Source: Caulobacter sp. (GTDB taxonomy: Bacteria; Pseudomonadota; Alphaproteobacteria; Caulobacterales; Caulobacteraceae). Taken from it: a DNA stretch of 61,609 nt. The stretch is from positions 1 through 61,609 of the forward strand of contig JAUXTQ010000012.1 in the NCBI GenBank assembly GCA_030678995.1, written 5' to 3'. The notes under the pieces were generated by a model. The model worked only from the letters and a program-made list of their open reading frames with translations. It was not told where the DNA came from and did not search any database. Both the position numbers and the translations under genes were made by a program. Position 1 is the stretch's first letter, and each line of letters starts with the position of its first letter. Positions 35,171-43,199 of the stretch are shown here, one piece after another.

Positions 35171-36532
35171 ATGAGCGAACCTTCCAACAGACGTCGCCGG
35201 GGCGCAATCGTGGCGGTGCTTGTGGCGCTGCTGGCGGCGCCGGCCGCGGCCCAGCTGCCCGCGACGCCGGGCCTGCCGGGCATCCCGGGCGGACTGCCCG
35301 AACCTGGCGACCTGCCGCTGGACCCCAGCCTGCCCTCCGCCCGCGACGCCACCGGCGACCTGGGCCGCGTCACCGACCTGCGCCGGCTGCGCGTCCGCGA
35401 GCTGATCAGGCGCAACCGCGACCAGATCGATGTGGACGGCGCCGGCGCGCCGGTGGTGCGTGGCGAGGTGCTCGCCGTGGCCCCCGGCGCCGAGTCCCTG
35501 GCCCGGGCTAAGGCGGCGGGCTTCACCATCCTGCGCGAGACCATGGTCGAGGGGGCGGAGGTGCGGCTGGTGACCCTGGCCATCCCGCGCGGCCTGGACG
35601 CTCGCCGGGCGATCAAGCGCCTGCGCAAGGCCGATCCGGGCGGAGACTACGACTACAACCACATCTATTCGGGCGCGGGGGAGATCGAAGCCGCCGCGCC
35701 GTCGGCCTGCCAGTCCCCTCCGCCCTATTTCGCCGGCCGGGGCGGGGGCGGCGGCCGCCGCATCGGCCTGGTCGACACCGGCGTCGACGCCGGCCATCCG
35801 GCCCTTGCCGGCGCGCGCATCGAACAGCGCGGCTTCGCCCCCGGCGGGGTCAGGCCGAAGGCGCATGGCACCGCCGCCGCCTCGCTTCTGGTCGGGCGGG
35901 CCGGTCCGTTCATCGGCGCGGCGCCCGGATCGGCCCTGCTGGTGGCCGACGTCTATGGCGGTGGACCCACCGGCGGCTCGGCCGACGCCATCGTCCGCGG
36001 CATGGGCTGGCTAGCCAGCGCCAACGTGTCGGTGATCAACGTCAGCCTCGTCGGCCCGCCCAACGCGGCCTTGCGGGCGGTGATCGCCAGCCTGGCGGCC
36101 CGGGGCGTGCTGATCGTGGCGGCGGTGGGCAATGACGGCCCGGCCGCCCCGCCCCTCTATCCCGCCTCGTATCCCGAGGTGATCGCCGTTACCGGCGTGG
36201 ACGGCCGCGACAGGGTGCTGCTCGAGGCCGGCCGGGCCTCGCATCTCGACTTCGCCGCGCCGGGCGCGGACATGGCCGCCGCCGGATCCGGAGGCGGCTT
36301 TGTCGCGGTCAGGGGGACCTCGTTCGCGTCGCCGATCGTCGCCGGGCGGCTGGCCGTGCTGCGCTCGGCGCCCGGACCCGCCGGCGCGCGCGCGGCCGTC
36401 GGCGCCCTGGCCCGTCAGGCCCGGGACCTGGGACCGGCCGGGCCGGATCGCATCTATGGACGCGGCCTGGTCGGCGCCGAGATCCGCACCTCGCCCCGCG
36501 CCGCGGGCGCCAGGGGCGGCGTGCTGCGCTGA
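35171..36532 (+). CDS. Secreted subtilisin-like serine protease (S8 family)
   Basis: A 453-residue exported protease. The signal peptide (residues ~10-28, VAVLVALLAAPAAA-Q) is followed by a Pro/Gly-rich stretch (LPATPGLPGIPGG) and a pro-region with an I9-like character. The catalytic domain has Asp202 in LVDTGVDAGHP, His232 in KAHGTAAA and Ser384 in GTSFASPIVAG. The ATG at 35171 gives a proper signal peptide. It is divergent from the sigma/anti-sigma genes and preceded by the ECF-type promoter, implying induction by the same envelope signal. Confidence 0.92.
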   Translation: MSEPSNRRRRGAIVAVLVALLAAPAAAQLPATPGLPGIPGGLPEPGDLPLDPSLPSARDATGDLGRVTDLRRLRVRELIRRNRDQIDVDGAGAPVVRGEVLAVAPGAESLARAKAAGFTILRETMVEGAEVRLVTLAIPRGLDARRAIKRLRKADPGGDYDYNHIYSGAGEIEAAAPSACQSPPPYFAGRGGGGGRRIGLVDTGVDAGHPALAGARIEQRGFAPGGVRPKAHGTAAASLLVGRAGPFIGAAPGSALLVADVYGGGPTGGSADAIVRGMGWLASANVSVINVSLVGPPNAALRAVIASLAARGVLIVAAVGNDGPAAPPLYPASYPEVIAVTGVDGRDRVLLEAGRASHLDFAAPGADMAAAGSGGGFVAVRGTSFASPIVAGRLAVLRSAPGPAGARAAVGALARQARDLGPAGPDRIYGRGLVGAEIRTSPRAAGARGGVLR

Positions 36533-36550
36533 AATTTCCCGGCCGGCGCG

Positions 36551-36582
36551 GGATGAAAGCCGCGATGCCCGTCGTTTGATCC
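36551..36582 (+). promoter_or_regulatory. Second ECF-type promoter motif, upstream of the Gly/Ser-rich gene
   Basis: GGATGA, 16 bases, CGTTT, then GATCC: the same layout and the same 32-base length as 35089-35120, with partial outer symmetry (GGATGAAA versus GTTTGATCC). It starts 19 bases after the subtilase stop and ends 47 bases before the ATG at 36630. A GAAGGAG ribosome site precedes that ATG. Confidence 0.7.
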
Positions 36583-36629
36583 TTCGAGAGGCCGGCCCCG
36601 CCGCCCTCCCCGAATGAAGGAGACACGAC

Positions 36630-37286
36630 ATGCGCAAGACCACGATCCTCTGCACCGCCGCCCTGTGCGGCATCCTGATGGCCGGCTCGGCCTCGGCCCA
36701 GATCCTCGGCGGCGGCGGCGTGACCGGCGGCCTCGGCGGTTCGGTCGGCGGCGTCACCGGCAGCGTGACCGGGGGCGCCACGGGCGCCGTCGATGTCACC
36801 CGTCCGGATACCAGCGGAACAACGTCCATGGTCCGCGACCGCGCCGAGCGAGCCCGTGAACGGGCCGCCGCTCGCGCCGCCGCCGCAAGGGCCCGCGCCG
36901 AGGGTATCGTCGGCAGCGCCACCGACACCGTCGGCTCGGCCAGCATTTCCGGCTCCGCGTCAGGTTCCGCGTCCGGCTCGGCCTCGGGCCGCGGCTCGGG
37001 GTCCGGTTCGGCGAGCGGAAACGCCTCCGCCGGCGGCCTGAGCCTGGGCGGCTCCGGCTCGGGCGACGGCGAGGTCGACGCCGCCTCGGCGGTCGCCGCT
37101 GGCCGTTCGACCGCCGTCGGCGCCGCCGGGAAGGCCCGCTCCACGGCGGCGTCCGCTCGTGACCGCGCCAGCGACGCCGCGGACGGCGCGCCGGAGGCCA
37201 GCGCCGAGGGTTCGGGTTCGGCGTCCGGATCGGCCAGGGCCAAGAAGGGCGAGCGTCGCGCCAGGCCGGACTCCGACCAGCGCTGA
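36630..37286 (+). CDS. Secreted Gly/Ser/Ala-rich low-complexity protein
   Basis: A 218-residue protein of no recognised family. The N-terminal signal peptide (TILCTAALCGILMAGSASA-Q) is followed by a glycine-rich segment (GGGGVTGGLGGSVGG), an Arg/Ala-rich helical stretch near residues 70-92 (RAERARERAAARAAAARAR), and a long Ser/Gly repeat region near residues 105-150 in which SGSAS units recur. No cysteine remains after the signal peptide. It may be a cell-surface or matrix protein, or a substrate of the neighbouring subtilase; both are inference. The promoter motif shared with the subtilase puts it in the same proposed ECF regulon. Confidence 0.75.
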   Translation: MRKTTILCTAALCGILMAGSASAQILGGGGVTGGLGGSVGGVTGSVTGGATGAVDVTRPDTSGTTSMVRDRAERARERAAARAAAARARAEGIVGSATDTVGSASISGSASGSASGSASGRGSGSGSASGNASAGGLSLGGSGSGDGEVDAASAVAAGRSTAVGAAGKARSTAASARDRASDAADGAPEASAEGSGSASGSARAKKGERRARPDSDQR

Positions 37287-37310
37287 TCCTCCGGGCCGGG
37301 CCTGTCAGAG

Positions 37311-37396
37311 TAGGGGACATGTTCCGGCGATCGCCGGTAGGTGTCCCCGACGGGCGCTGATCGGGGACACATACCGAAGGCGGTACATGTCCCCTA
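37311..37396. repeat. Inverted repeat, GGGGACATGTACC family, between convergent genes
   Basis: Left unit 37311-37348 and right unit 37363-37396 are inverted REP-like sequences (TAGGGGACATGT on the outside, GTGTCCCC on the inside). Each can fold on itself through GGGGACA and TGTCCCC. The left unit carries a slightly longer hairpin loop. The minus-strand TAG at 37394-37396, the outer end of the right unit, is the stop codon of the GST gene. It probably terminates both flanking genes. Confidence 0.85.
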
Positions 37397-38062
37397 AGAC
37401 AGCTGATCCAGCGGCACGGCGGTCAGGCCCTGTTCGGCCGATGCCCGCGCCTGCGCCGCCTTGGCGGCCTTGAACCCCTCCCGCGCCTGCATCCGCGCCC
37501 AGTAGGCGGCCACGGCGGGCGGGAACTTCTCCTCCAGCCCCAGCGAACAGGCCAGCAGCAGGGCGTAGCTGACCGAGATGTCACCGCCGGTGAACCGGCC
37601 CGCCGCGACGAATTCCGACTGGCTGACGATGGCCTCCAGCCCCCGCAACCGAGCGAGGAACCATTTGGCATAGTCGTCCGCCACCTGCGGCTGGCGGCGC
37701 TCCTTCGGCTCCAGGCGCGTGTAGCGGAGCACCAGGGTCTGCGGGAAGGTCAGGGTCGCTTCGCCGAAATGAAGCGCGTTGAGCCAGGCGCCGAAGCCGC
37801 TCTCGGCCGGTTCGACCGCCAGGCCGCTGCCCGCGCCATATTTTCGCGACAGGTATTCGACGATCGCCGCCGACTCGGTCATCCGCGTCTCGCCATCGAT
37901 CAGCAGCGGAATGGTGCCCAGCGGGTTCTCCTGCAGATACTCCCGCGCCAGGAACCGGGGCGGAAACGGCAGCATGCGCAGGTCGTAGTCGAGCCCCAGC
38001 TCCTCCAGCGCCCACAACGGCCGGAACGAGCGCGCATCGGCGCAGTGGTAGAGGGTGATCAT
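37394..38062 (-). CDS. Glutathione S-transferase family protein
   Basis: A 222-residue GST. The thioredoxin-like N-terminal domain has LYHCADARSFRPLWALEELG, the cis-proline loop NPLGTIPLLIDG and TESAAIVEYLSRKYG, the glutathione gamma-glutamyl site. The C-terminal helical domain contains GGDISVSYALLLACSLGL, the conserved Asp-containing helix. Class and electrophilic substrate are unknown. The 3' end is set by the inverted repeat 37311-37396. It is divergent from the hydrolase at 38171, with another repeat in the shared upstream region. Confidence 0.88.
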   Translation of the reverse strand: MITLYHCADARSFRPLWALEELGLDYDLRMLPFPPRFLAREYLQENPLGTIPLLIDGETRMTESAAIVEYLSRKYGAGSGLAVEPAESGFGAWLNALHFGEATLTFPQTLVLRYTRLEPKERRQPQVADDYAKWFLARLRGLEAIVSQSEFVAAGRFTGGDISVSYALLLACSLGLEEKFPPAVAAYWARMQAREGFKAAKAAQARASAEQGLTAVPLDQLS

Positions 38063-38076
38063 GTGGCAGGGTCCTG

Positions 38077-38152
38077 TTCAGGGGACAGGATACTCATTTC
38101 CGTCGCGACGACAGCCGACATCGGCGAGGAAATGAGTATCCTGTCCCCTGAA
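38077..38152. repeat. Inverted repeat, GGGGACAG...ACTCATTTCC family, in a divergent promoter region
   Basis: Arms 38077-38101 and 38128-38152 are perfect 25-base reverse complements (core GGGGACAGGATACTCATTTC) with a 26-base loop. Unlike most copies it lies between two divergent genes, starting 15 bases upstream of the GST start and ending 18 bases before the hydrolase start, so it occupies most of both 5' regions. Confidence 0.88.
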
Positions 38153-38170
38153 TAGATGGGGGAGACGACG

Positions 38171-39865
38171 ATGCGCGCATGGGGGTTGTTTGTGGCCGGC
38201 TGGGTGCTGATCCTGGCAGGCAGCTGGCTGGCGAGTTCGATCCAGACCGCCGGCGGGGTCACCGTGACGGACGTGCGCTTCCCCGGCGCCGGCGGGGTGA
38301 CCATGAGCGGTCTGCTCTACACCCCGAAAAACGCCACCGCCGCGACCCCGGCGCCGGGCATCCTGGCCGTGCACGGCTACATCAACAGCCGCGAGACCCA
38401 GAGCGCCTTCGCCATCGAGTTCGCCCGGCGCGGCTATGTCGTGCTGGCCATGGACCAGACCGGCCACGGCTACAGCGGCGGGGCGGCCTTCTCCAACGGG
38501 TTCGGCGGGCCGGACGGGCTGAAATACCTGCGCGGCCTGCCGATGGTCGACAAGGCCAATATCGGCCTTGAAGGCCACAGCATGGGCGGCTGGACGGTGC
38601 TCGCCGCCGCCGCGACCATGCCCGACGCCTACAAGGCGGTGGTGCTGGAAGGCTCCTCCACCGGCGCCCCGTTCGCCGCCGAGGGCACGCCCGCCTGGCC
38701 GCGCAACCTGGGCCTGGTGTTCAGCCGCTATGACGAGTTCAGCAAGATCATGTGGGGCGTGGCGCGAGCCGGGGACGTGGCGACCGCGCCGAAGCTCAAG
38801 ACTGTGTTCGGGACGACGGCGGACATCATCCCGGGGCAGGTCTACGGCTCGATCGCGGACGGCACGGCGCGACGGCTGACCCAGCCGGTAACGACCCACC
38901 CCGGCGACCACATCTCCAGCGCCGCCGTCGGCGATGCGATCGACTGGTTCGGCAAGACCCTCGTTGGCGGGACACCGAGACCTGCGAGCGACCAGATCTG
39001 GATCTGGAAGGAGATCGGCACGGGCATCGCCCTGGTCGGCTTCGTCGCGCTGCTGCTGGGAACCTTCAACGGCCTGTTGAACCTGCCGCCGTTCGCCTCG
39101 CTGCAGCACCAGCCGGTGATGGCCGTCGAGCGGCGCACCGGGCGCTGGTGGGCCGGGCTGCTGACCACCGCCTTGTTGCCGGTCCTGACCTTCTTCCCGG
39201 CCTTCATCGCCGTGACCGTGCTGCTCAAGCCGTCGGCCCTGCTGCCGCAAAGCATCACCAACCAGGTGGTGGCCTGGGCCCTGGTAAACATGCTCCTGAC
39301 ACTGTTCATCGGCTGGTTCAGCCGCAAACGGCCCATGGCGGCGTTCGACAACCGCTGGGTCCCGGCGACGCTGATCGCCCTGATCACCACGGGCGTGGGC
39401 TACCTGTCGCTGATCGCTGCCGACGCCCTGTTCAAGGTCGACTTCCGCTTCTGGGTGGTGGCGCTGAAGCTGTTCAGCCCGGCGCAGTTCAAGATCGCGC
39501 TGATCTACGTCCTGCCGCTGACGGCCTTCTTCCTGGTGGCGACCCGGGCGCTGCACGGGCGACTGTCGGTGGTCCGCGACGGGGCATTCAAGCAGTACGG
39601 CTCGGCGGTGCTGGCCATGGCCTTCGGCTTCTGGCTGCTGCTCAAGGTGATCTACGGCGTCTTCTTCCTGACGGGCCGCCTGCCCACCGACTTCGACCCG
39701 CTGAGCACGGTGGTGGCGATCCAGTTCCTGCCGCTGATGGCCATCGTGGCGGTCATCTCGACCTTCACCTGGCGACGGACCGGCAGCTATGTGCCCGGCG
39801 CGATGATCTGCGGGCTGTTCGTCACCTGGTACGTGGTGGCGGGGACGGCGACGCAGGTGGTCTAG
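38171..39865 (+). CDS. Alpha/beta hydrolase fused to a multi-pass membrane domain
   Basis: About 564 residues. An N-terminal membrane anchor (LFVAGWVLILAGSWLA) precedes a serine hydrolase domain with HGYINSRETQ, DQTGHGYSGG, the nucleophile elbow GLEGHSMGGWTVLAAA and a late His in THPGDHISSA. From about residue 280 follow roughly eight transmembrane helices (for example TGIALVGFVALLLGTFNGLL and LLTTALLPVLTFFPAFIAVTV-like stretches). The combined architecture suggests a membrane-bound esterase or peptidase-like enzyme of unknown substrate. The ATG at 38171 is preferred to 38156 because GGGGGAG then forms a ribosome site. It ends tail to tail with the TauD gene, sharing CTAG. Confidence 0.8.
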   Translation: MRAWGLFVAGWVLILAGSWLASSIQTAGGVTVTDVRFPGAGGVTMSGLLYTPKNATAATPAPGILAVHGYINSRETQSAFAIEFARRGYVVLAMDQTGHGYSGGAAFSNGFGGPDGLKYLRGLPMVDKANIGLEGHSMGGWTVLAAAATMPDAYKAVVLEGSSTGAPFAAEGTPAWPRNLGLVFSRYDEFSKIMWGVARAGDVATAPKLKTVFGTTADIIPGQVYGSIADGTARRLTQPVTTHPGDHISSAAVGDAIDWFGKTLVGGTPRPASDQIWIWKEIGTGIALVGFVALLLGTFNGLLNLPPFASLQHQPVMAVERRTGRWWAGLLTTALLPVLTFFPAFIAVTVLLKPSALLPQSITNQVVAWALVNMLLTLFIGWFSRKRPMAAFDNRWVPATLIALITTGVGYLSLIAADALFKVDFRFWVVALKLFSPAQFKIALIYVLPLTAFFLVATRALHGRLSVVRDGAFKQYGSAVLAMAFGFWLLLKVIYGVFFLTGRLPTDFDPLSTVVAIQFLPLMAIVAVISTFTWRRTGSYVPGAMICGLFVTWYVVAGTATQVV

Positions 39866-40689
39866 GCCGCCACCGGATCCACCGTCACCCGGCGCATGTG
39901 CCGGCGCTGGCCGTGGTAGTCGTTCAGGGCGTAGTGCCAGACCGAGCGGTTGTCCCACATCGCGATCGAGCCCGGCCGCCAGCGGAAGCGGCAGGTGAAG
40001 GCCTCCTTGCGGCTGTGCTCGAACAGGTAGTCGAGCAGCGGCCTGGACTCCCGCCGGCTCCAGCCCTCGATGTTCATCGTGAAGGCCGGATTGACGTACA
40101 GCGCCTTGCGGCCGGTCTCGGGGTGGACCTTGACCATCGGGTGGGTGAAGCGGCCGGCCATGCCCTCGGCGTCGCTGATCTTCATCGACTCACGCTTCTG
40201 GGCCGAGGCGCCGGTGGGGGCGTATTCCCGTTCCGCCGAATGGACCGCGTTGAGCCCCTCCAGCGTCGCCTGCAGCCCGGGCGACAGGGCCTCGAAGGCC
40301 GCCGCCTGGCTGGCGAACAGGGTGTCGCCGCCGAACTCGGGCACCTGCACGGCATAGAGGATCGAGCCGATGGACGGGGTCTCCAGGAAGCTCATGTCCG
40401 AGTGCCAGCCGCCGCCGAAGTTGATCTTGTCCGATGGCTCCTTGATGATCTCCATCACCTCGGGATGGTCGTCCATGCCGGCGACATAGGGATGGATGTT
40501 CAGCGGCCCGAACCGCCGCCCGAAGGCCAGCTGCTGCGCCGGGGTCAGCGACTGGTCGCGGAAGAAGATCACCTGGTGCTCGGCGAAGGCGCTGCGGATC
40601 GCCCCGATCAGGTTGTCCGACAGCTCGCCCGACAGGTCGACGTCGTGGACCTCCGCGCCGAGCGCCCCCGCCACCCGCTGGATCTTCAT
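39862..40689 (-). CDS. TauD/TfdA-family 2-oxoglutarate dioxygenase
   Basis: A 275-residue Fe(II)/2-oxoglutarate dioxygenase. The iron ligands are His and Asp in GGGWHSDMSFLETP and the distal His in NRSVWHYALNDYHGQRR, with the following Arg residues able to bind 2-oxoglutarate. The N-terminus (GALGAEVHDVDLSG, FFRDQSLTPAQQLAFGRRFG) is typical of TauD/TfdA/alkylsulfatase enzymes. Given the sulfatase and its maturation enzyme nearby, an alkylsulfatase-like role is possible but cannot be distinguished from taurine or aryloxyacid substrates. The inverted repeat 40707-40784 separates it from the upstream gene. Confidence 0.9.
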   Translation of the reverse strand: MKIQRVAGALGAEVHDVDLSGELSDNLIGAIRSAFAEHQVIFFRDQSLTPAQQLAFGRRFGPLNIHPYVAGMDDHPEVMEIIKEPSDKINFGGGWHSDMSFLETPSIGSILYAVQVPEFGGDTLFASQAAAFEALSPGLQATLEGLNAVHSAEREYAPTGASAQKRESMKISDAEGMAGRFTHPMVKVHPETGRKALYVNPAFTMNIEGWSRRESRPLLDYLFEHSRKEAFTCRFRWRPGSIAMWDNRSVWHYALNDYHGQRRHMRRVTVDPVAA

Positions 40690-40706
40690 GACGACCTCCG
40701 CTGTCT

Positions 40707-40784
40707 CTAATCAGGGGACAGCTTACCTATTTCCGCGCCGCTGCCGACGCCCACGCTGAAATAGGTAAGCTGTCCCCTGATTAG
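40707..40784. repeat. Inverted repeat, GGGGACAGCTTAC family
   Basis: Arms 40707-40733 and 40758-40784 are perfect 27-base reverse complements; the core is GGGGACAGCTTACCTATTTC and the outer CTAATCA is mirrored. The loop is 24 bases. The minus-strand TAA in the right arm (40781-40783) is the stop codon of the formylglycine-generating-type gene. It lies between that gene and tauD, both leftward. Confidence 0.9.
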
Positions 40785-41722
40785 CGTCCACCGCCCCGCT
40801 TCACCGTCCGGAACCCCACGTGGCTCGTCCCGGTATCCGGCGGGCCCGGCTGCCGCGCGCTGGGACGATAGCGGTAGCAGAAGTTATCGGCGCAGAGGAA
40901 CGAGCCGCCCTTGATCAGGTGCGAGCGGCCCGGATCGCCCGGCGCGCCGTACCAGTCGCGGGTCCACTCCCAGACGTTGCCGGTCATGTCGAACAGGCCA
41001 AAGGCGCTGGCCGGGTAGCAGCCCACCGGCGCGGTGCGGGCCTTGTAGCCGTCATCGCCGGTGTCCACCGCCGGGAACACCCCCTGCCAGCTGTTGGCCC
41101 GGGGCTGGCCGGGCCCGGGCTTTTCGTCGCCCCATTCGTAGCGGGCGCCGTCGAGGCCGGCGCGGGCGGCGAACTCCCACTCCGCCTCGGTGGGCAGGTC
41201 GCGGCCCTTCCAGCGGGCATAGGCCAGGGCGTCCTCGTAGCCGATCTGCACCACCGGATGGCGCTCACGGCCGGCGATGCCGCTACCCGGACCTTCCGGA
41301 TGACGCCAGTCGGCGCCGTCGATGACCCGCCACCACAGGGCCGGATCGCCCGAGCCCAGCCCCGCCGCGCCGACGAACACCAGCGAGGAGGGCTTGAGCT
41401 TGCCGGCCGGCACCCCCGGATAGAGGGCCGGATCCGGCCTGCGCTCGGCCAGGGTGACGTAGCCGGTGGCGATCACGAACGCCGCGAACTGGGCGTTGGT
41501 CACCTCGGTGCGGTCGATGGAGAAAGGCGCGACCGTCACGCGGCGCGGCGGGCCCTCGTCGTCATGTTCCGGCTTGGCCCCCAGCAGGAAGGTCCCGCCC
41601 CTGAGCGCGACCTCGCCCGCCGGCGCCGGGCCCGGGCAGGCGCGGGTGGGCTCGGCGAGCTGGGGAGCCCTGGCGCCGCATCCCGCCAGGATCACGGCGA
41701 GCAGCACGATGGCCGGTCTCAC
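40781..41722 (-). CDS. Formylglycine-generating enzyme (SUMF1-type) lipoprotein
   Basis: Converts the active-site cysteine of sulfatases to formylglycine. The ~313-residue product starts with a lipoprotein signal (AIVLLAVILAGCG, lipobox LAGC), then the FGE domain: GGTFLLGA, IDRTEVTNAQFAAFV, RHPVVQIGYEDALAYARWKG, LPTEAEWEFAARAGL, GNVWEWTRDWY and the catalytic pair Cys277 and Cys282 in SFLCADNFCYRYRPSAR, with the spacing of authentic FGEs. Many SUMF1-domain proteins lack these cysteines; this one has both. The GTG at 41722 overlaps the TetR stop (GTGA). A sulfatase with a C-x-P-x-R site lies at 45296. The stop codon lies in the repeat 40707-40784. Confidence 0.88.
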   Translation of the reverse strand: MRPAIVLLAVILAGCGARAPQLAEPTRACPGPAPAGEVALRGGTFLLGAKPEHDDEGPPRRVTVAPFSIDRTEVTNAQFAAFVIATGYVTLAERRPDPALYPGVPAGKLKPSSLVFVGAAGLGSGDPALWWRVIDGADWRHPEGPGSGIAGRERHPVVQIGYEDALAYARWKGRDLPTEAEWEFAARAGLDGARYEWGDEKPGPGQPRANSWQGVFPAVDTGDDGYKARTAPVGCYPASAFGLFDMTGNVWEWTRDWYGAPGDPGRSHLIKGGSFLCADNFCYRYRPSARQPGPPDTGTSHVGFRTVKRGGGR

Positions 41723-42327
41723 GGCGTCTCGCCCAGCAGGGTCAGGGCCATCAAGCGCATGACCGCCTTGGCGCGCTCGACATCGGCGCCCTGGTCCTTG
41801 CGCAGCCGGCGCCAGGCCTCGAAGCTGAGGGTCAGGTCCAGCGCATCGACGAGCACGGGGTCGGCCCTCACCGCCTCCGGCAGCGCCGCCAGCATCATCG
41901 CCCGCTGCATCTGCACCAGCCGCAAACGGCCCTCCTGCAAGGCGGGCGAGCGGTGGCGCTGGCTGTCGGCGGCGATCTGCAACGGCAGGATCAGGTCGAA
42001 GGCCTCGGCCCGACGATCGACCAGGATGCCGATCGCCTCGCGCACGCTGTCGGCCTGGACCGGCGCTTCCATCAACGGGCTCAGCCGTCCGATCATCGCC
42101 GCCTGGATGCCGCGATAGAGGCCGTCCATGTCCTCGAACAGGCGGAACACCGTCCGCAGGCCGACGCCGGCGCGCATGGCGACCGTCTCCGCGGGCGGCA
42201 TGCCCTCCATTTCGGACAGCAGGGTGATCATGGCCTCGACAATCCGCAGCCGGCTCGTCTCCGACCGCATCCGGCGACCGTCCATGGGCGCGCCGGAGGG
42301 ATCGTCGATGGGCGGCGATGCGGTCAT
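41719..42327 (-). CDS. TetR-like transcriptional regulator
   Basis: A 202-residue protein with an N-terminal helix-turn-helix (SRLRIVEAMITLLSEMEGMP, AETVAMRAGVGLRTVFRLFED) and a helical C-terminal domain. The turn GVGLRTVFRLFEDMDGLY is a TetR recognition helix with Phe-Arg in place of the common Tyr-Arg/His. It is transcribed with the FGE gene (GTGA overlap) and lies 42 bases after the membrane-protein gene. It may control the divergent dehalogenase/sulfatase promoters through the palindrome at 44153-44175. Confidence 0.8.
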   Translation of the reverse strand: MTASPPIDDPSGAPMDGRRMRSETSRLRIVEAMITLLSEMEGMPPAETVAMRAGVGLRTVFRLFEDMDGLYRGIQAAMIGRLSPLMEAPVQADSVREAIGILVDRRAEAFDLILPLQIAADSQRHRSPALQEGRLRLVQMQRAMMLAALPEAVRADPVLVDALDLTLSFEAWRRLRKDQGADVERAKAVMRLMALTLLGETP

Positions 42328-42369
42328 GCACTCACGCCTATCACTCCCCGCGCGTGGCGCAACCCGCCG

Positions 42370-42786
42370 TCAGACCGGCCGCCGCCGCCGGGCGAATTCC
42401 CAGACCAGCACGGCGGCCATCACCACCGAGCCCGCGACCAGGCCTTTCTCGCCGGGGAAGTCGGTCGGGGCCGGCTTGGAGACGAAGGCCAGATACAGGC
42501 CGATGAGATTGCGCAGGAGCTCGATCCCCAGCAGGGGAACGGCGAAGGCCCGGTAGCGGGTCGCCACGAGCAGGTCGACCAGGCCCGAGCCGATCTGGCC
42601 CGCTCCGATCGCCGCCAGCAGGAAGATGATCGTCGCCCCGCCCTGGCTGAGATCGAAGCCCGCGATCACCCCCGCCCCGCTGTCCGGCAGGAAGGCGTGG
42701 ATCGATCCCCGCGCCAGGTTGATCAGGCCCAGGACGATGAGGGCCGCCAGGGTCACCCGCGACGGCGTCCGGGCCCCGGCGCTCAT
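42370..42786 (-). CDS. Small four-helix membrane protein
   Basis: A 138-residue protein not assigned to a named family. Four hydrophobic segments are visible: LAALIVLGLINLARGSIHAF, GATIIFLLAAIGAGQIGSGL, a shorter one at AFAVPLLGIELLRNLIGLYL, and GLVAGSVVMAAVLVWEFA, followed by a basic tail RRRRPV. The ATG at 42786 overlaps the DUF1330 stop (ATGA), so it belongs to the operon with haloalkane dehalogenase. Confidence 0.75.
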   Translation of the reverse strand: MSAGARTPSRVTLAALIVLGLINLARGSIHAFLPDSGAGVIAGFDLSQGGATIIFLLAAIGAGQIGSGLVDLLVATRYRAFAVPLLGIELLRNLIGLYLAFVSKPAPTDFPGEKGLVAGSVVMAAVLVWEFARRRRPV

Positions 42787-43199
42787 GGCGCGGGCGCCTC
42801 GCTGCACTGGATCAGCAGCTGGCCGGCGAGGCCGGCCTTGCGGTGGCGGCCGATTTCCTGGACCTCCGGCGAGGTTGCGATGGCCACGAAGGCCGCGCGG
42901 CTGGGGTATTCCATGATGGCTACCGCGTCCCACAGCTCGCCGACCTCGCCGATGACCAGAGCGTCCGCACGGCCGCTGAAGCGGATGCGGCCGCCATGCG
43001 ACAGCACCAGCGGCACCATCGCCTGGGCGTAGCGGTCATAAGCCTCGCGGCCGGTCATCTCCGGCTCGCCCGGCTCGTCATACTCCGCCTTGTCGCGGAA
43101 TTTCAGCAGGTTGAGCATCGAGATCGGCTGGTCTCCGCCGAGGCCCAGCAAGGCCTGCAGCTGCTCGCCCTTCGGCAGGACGGCGTTTTCGACGTTCAT
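42783..43199 (-). CDS. DUF1330 domain-containing protein
   Basis: A 138-residue protein with a ferredoxin-like dimeric alpha-beta fold: [41 protein letters not shown] and [20 protein letters not shown] are the DUF1330 hallmarks. Members are small, possibly catalytic or heme/monooxygenase-like proteins of unknown role. It overlaps the dehalogenase and the membrane gene by 4 bases each. Confidence 0.85.
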   Translation of the reverse strand: MNVENAVLPKGEQLQALLGLGGDQPISMLNLLKFRDKAEYDEPGEPEMTGREAYDRYAQAMVPLVLSHGGRIRFSGRADALVIGEVGELWDAVAIMEYPSRAAFVAIATSPEVQEIGRHRKAGLAGQLLIQCSEAPAP

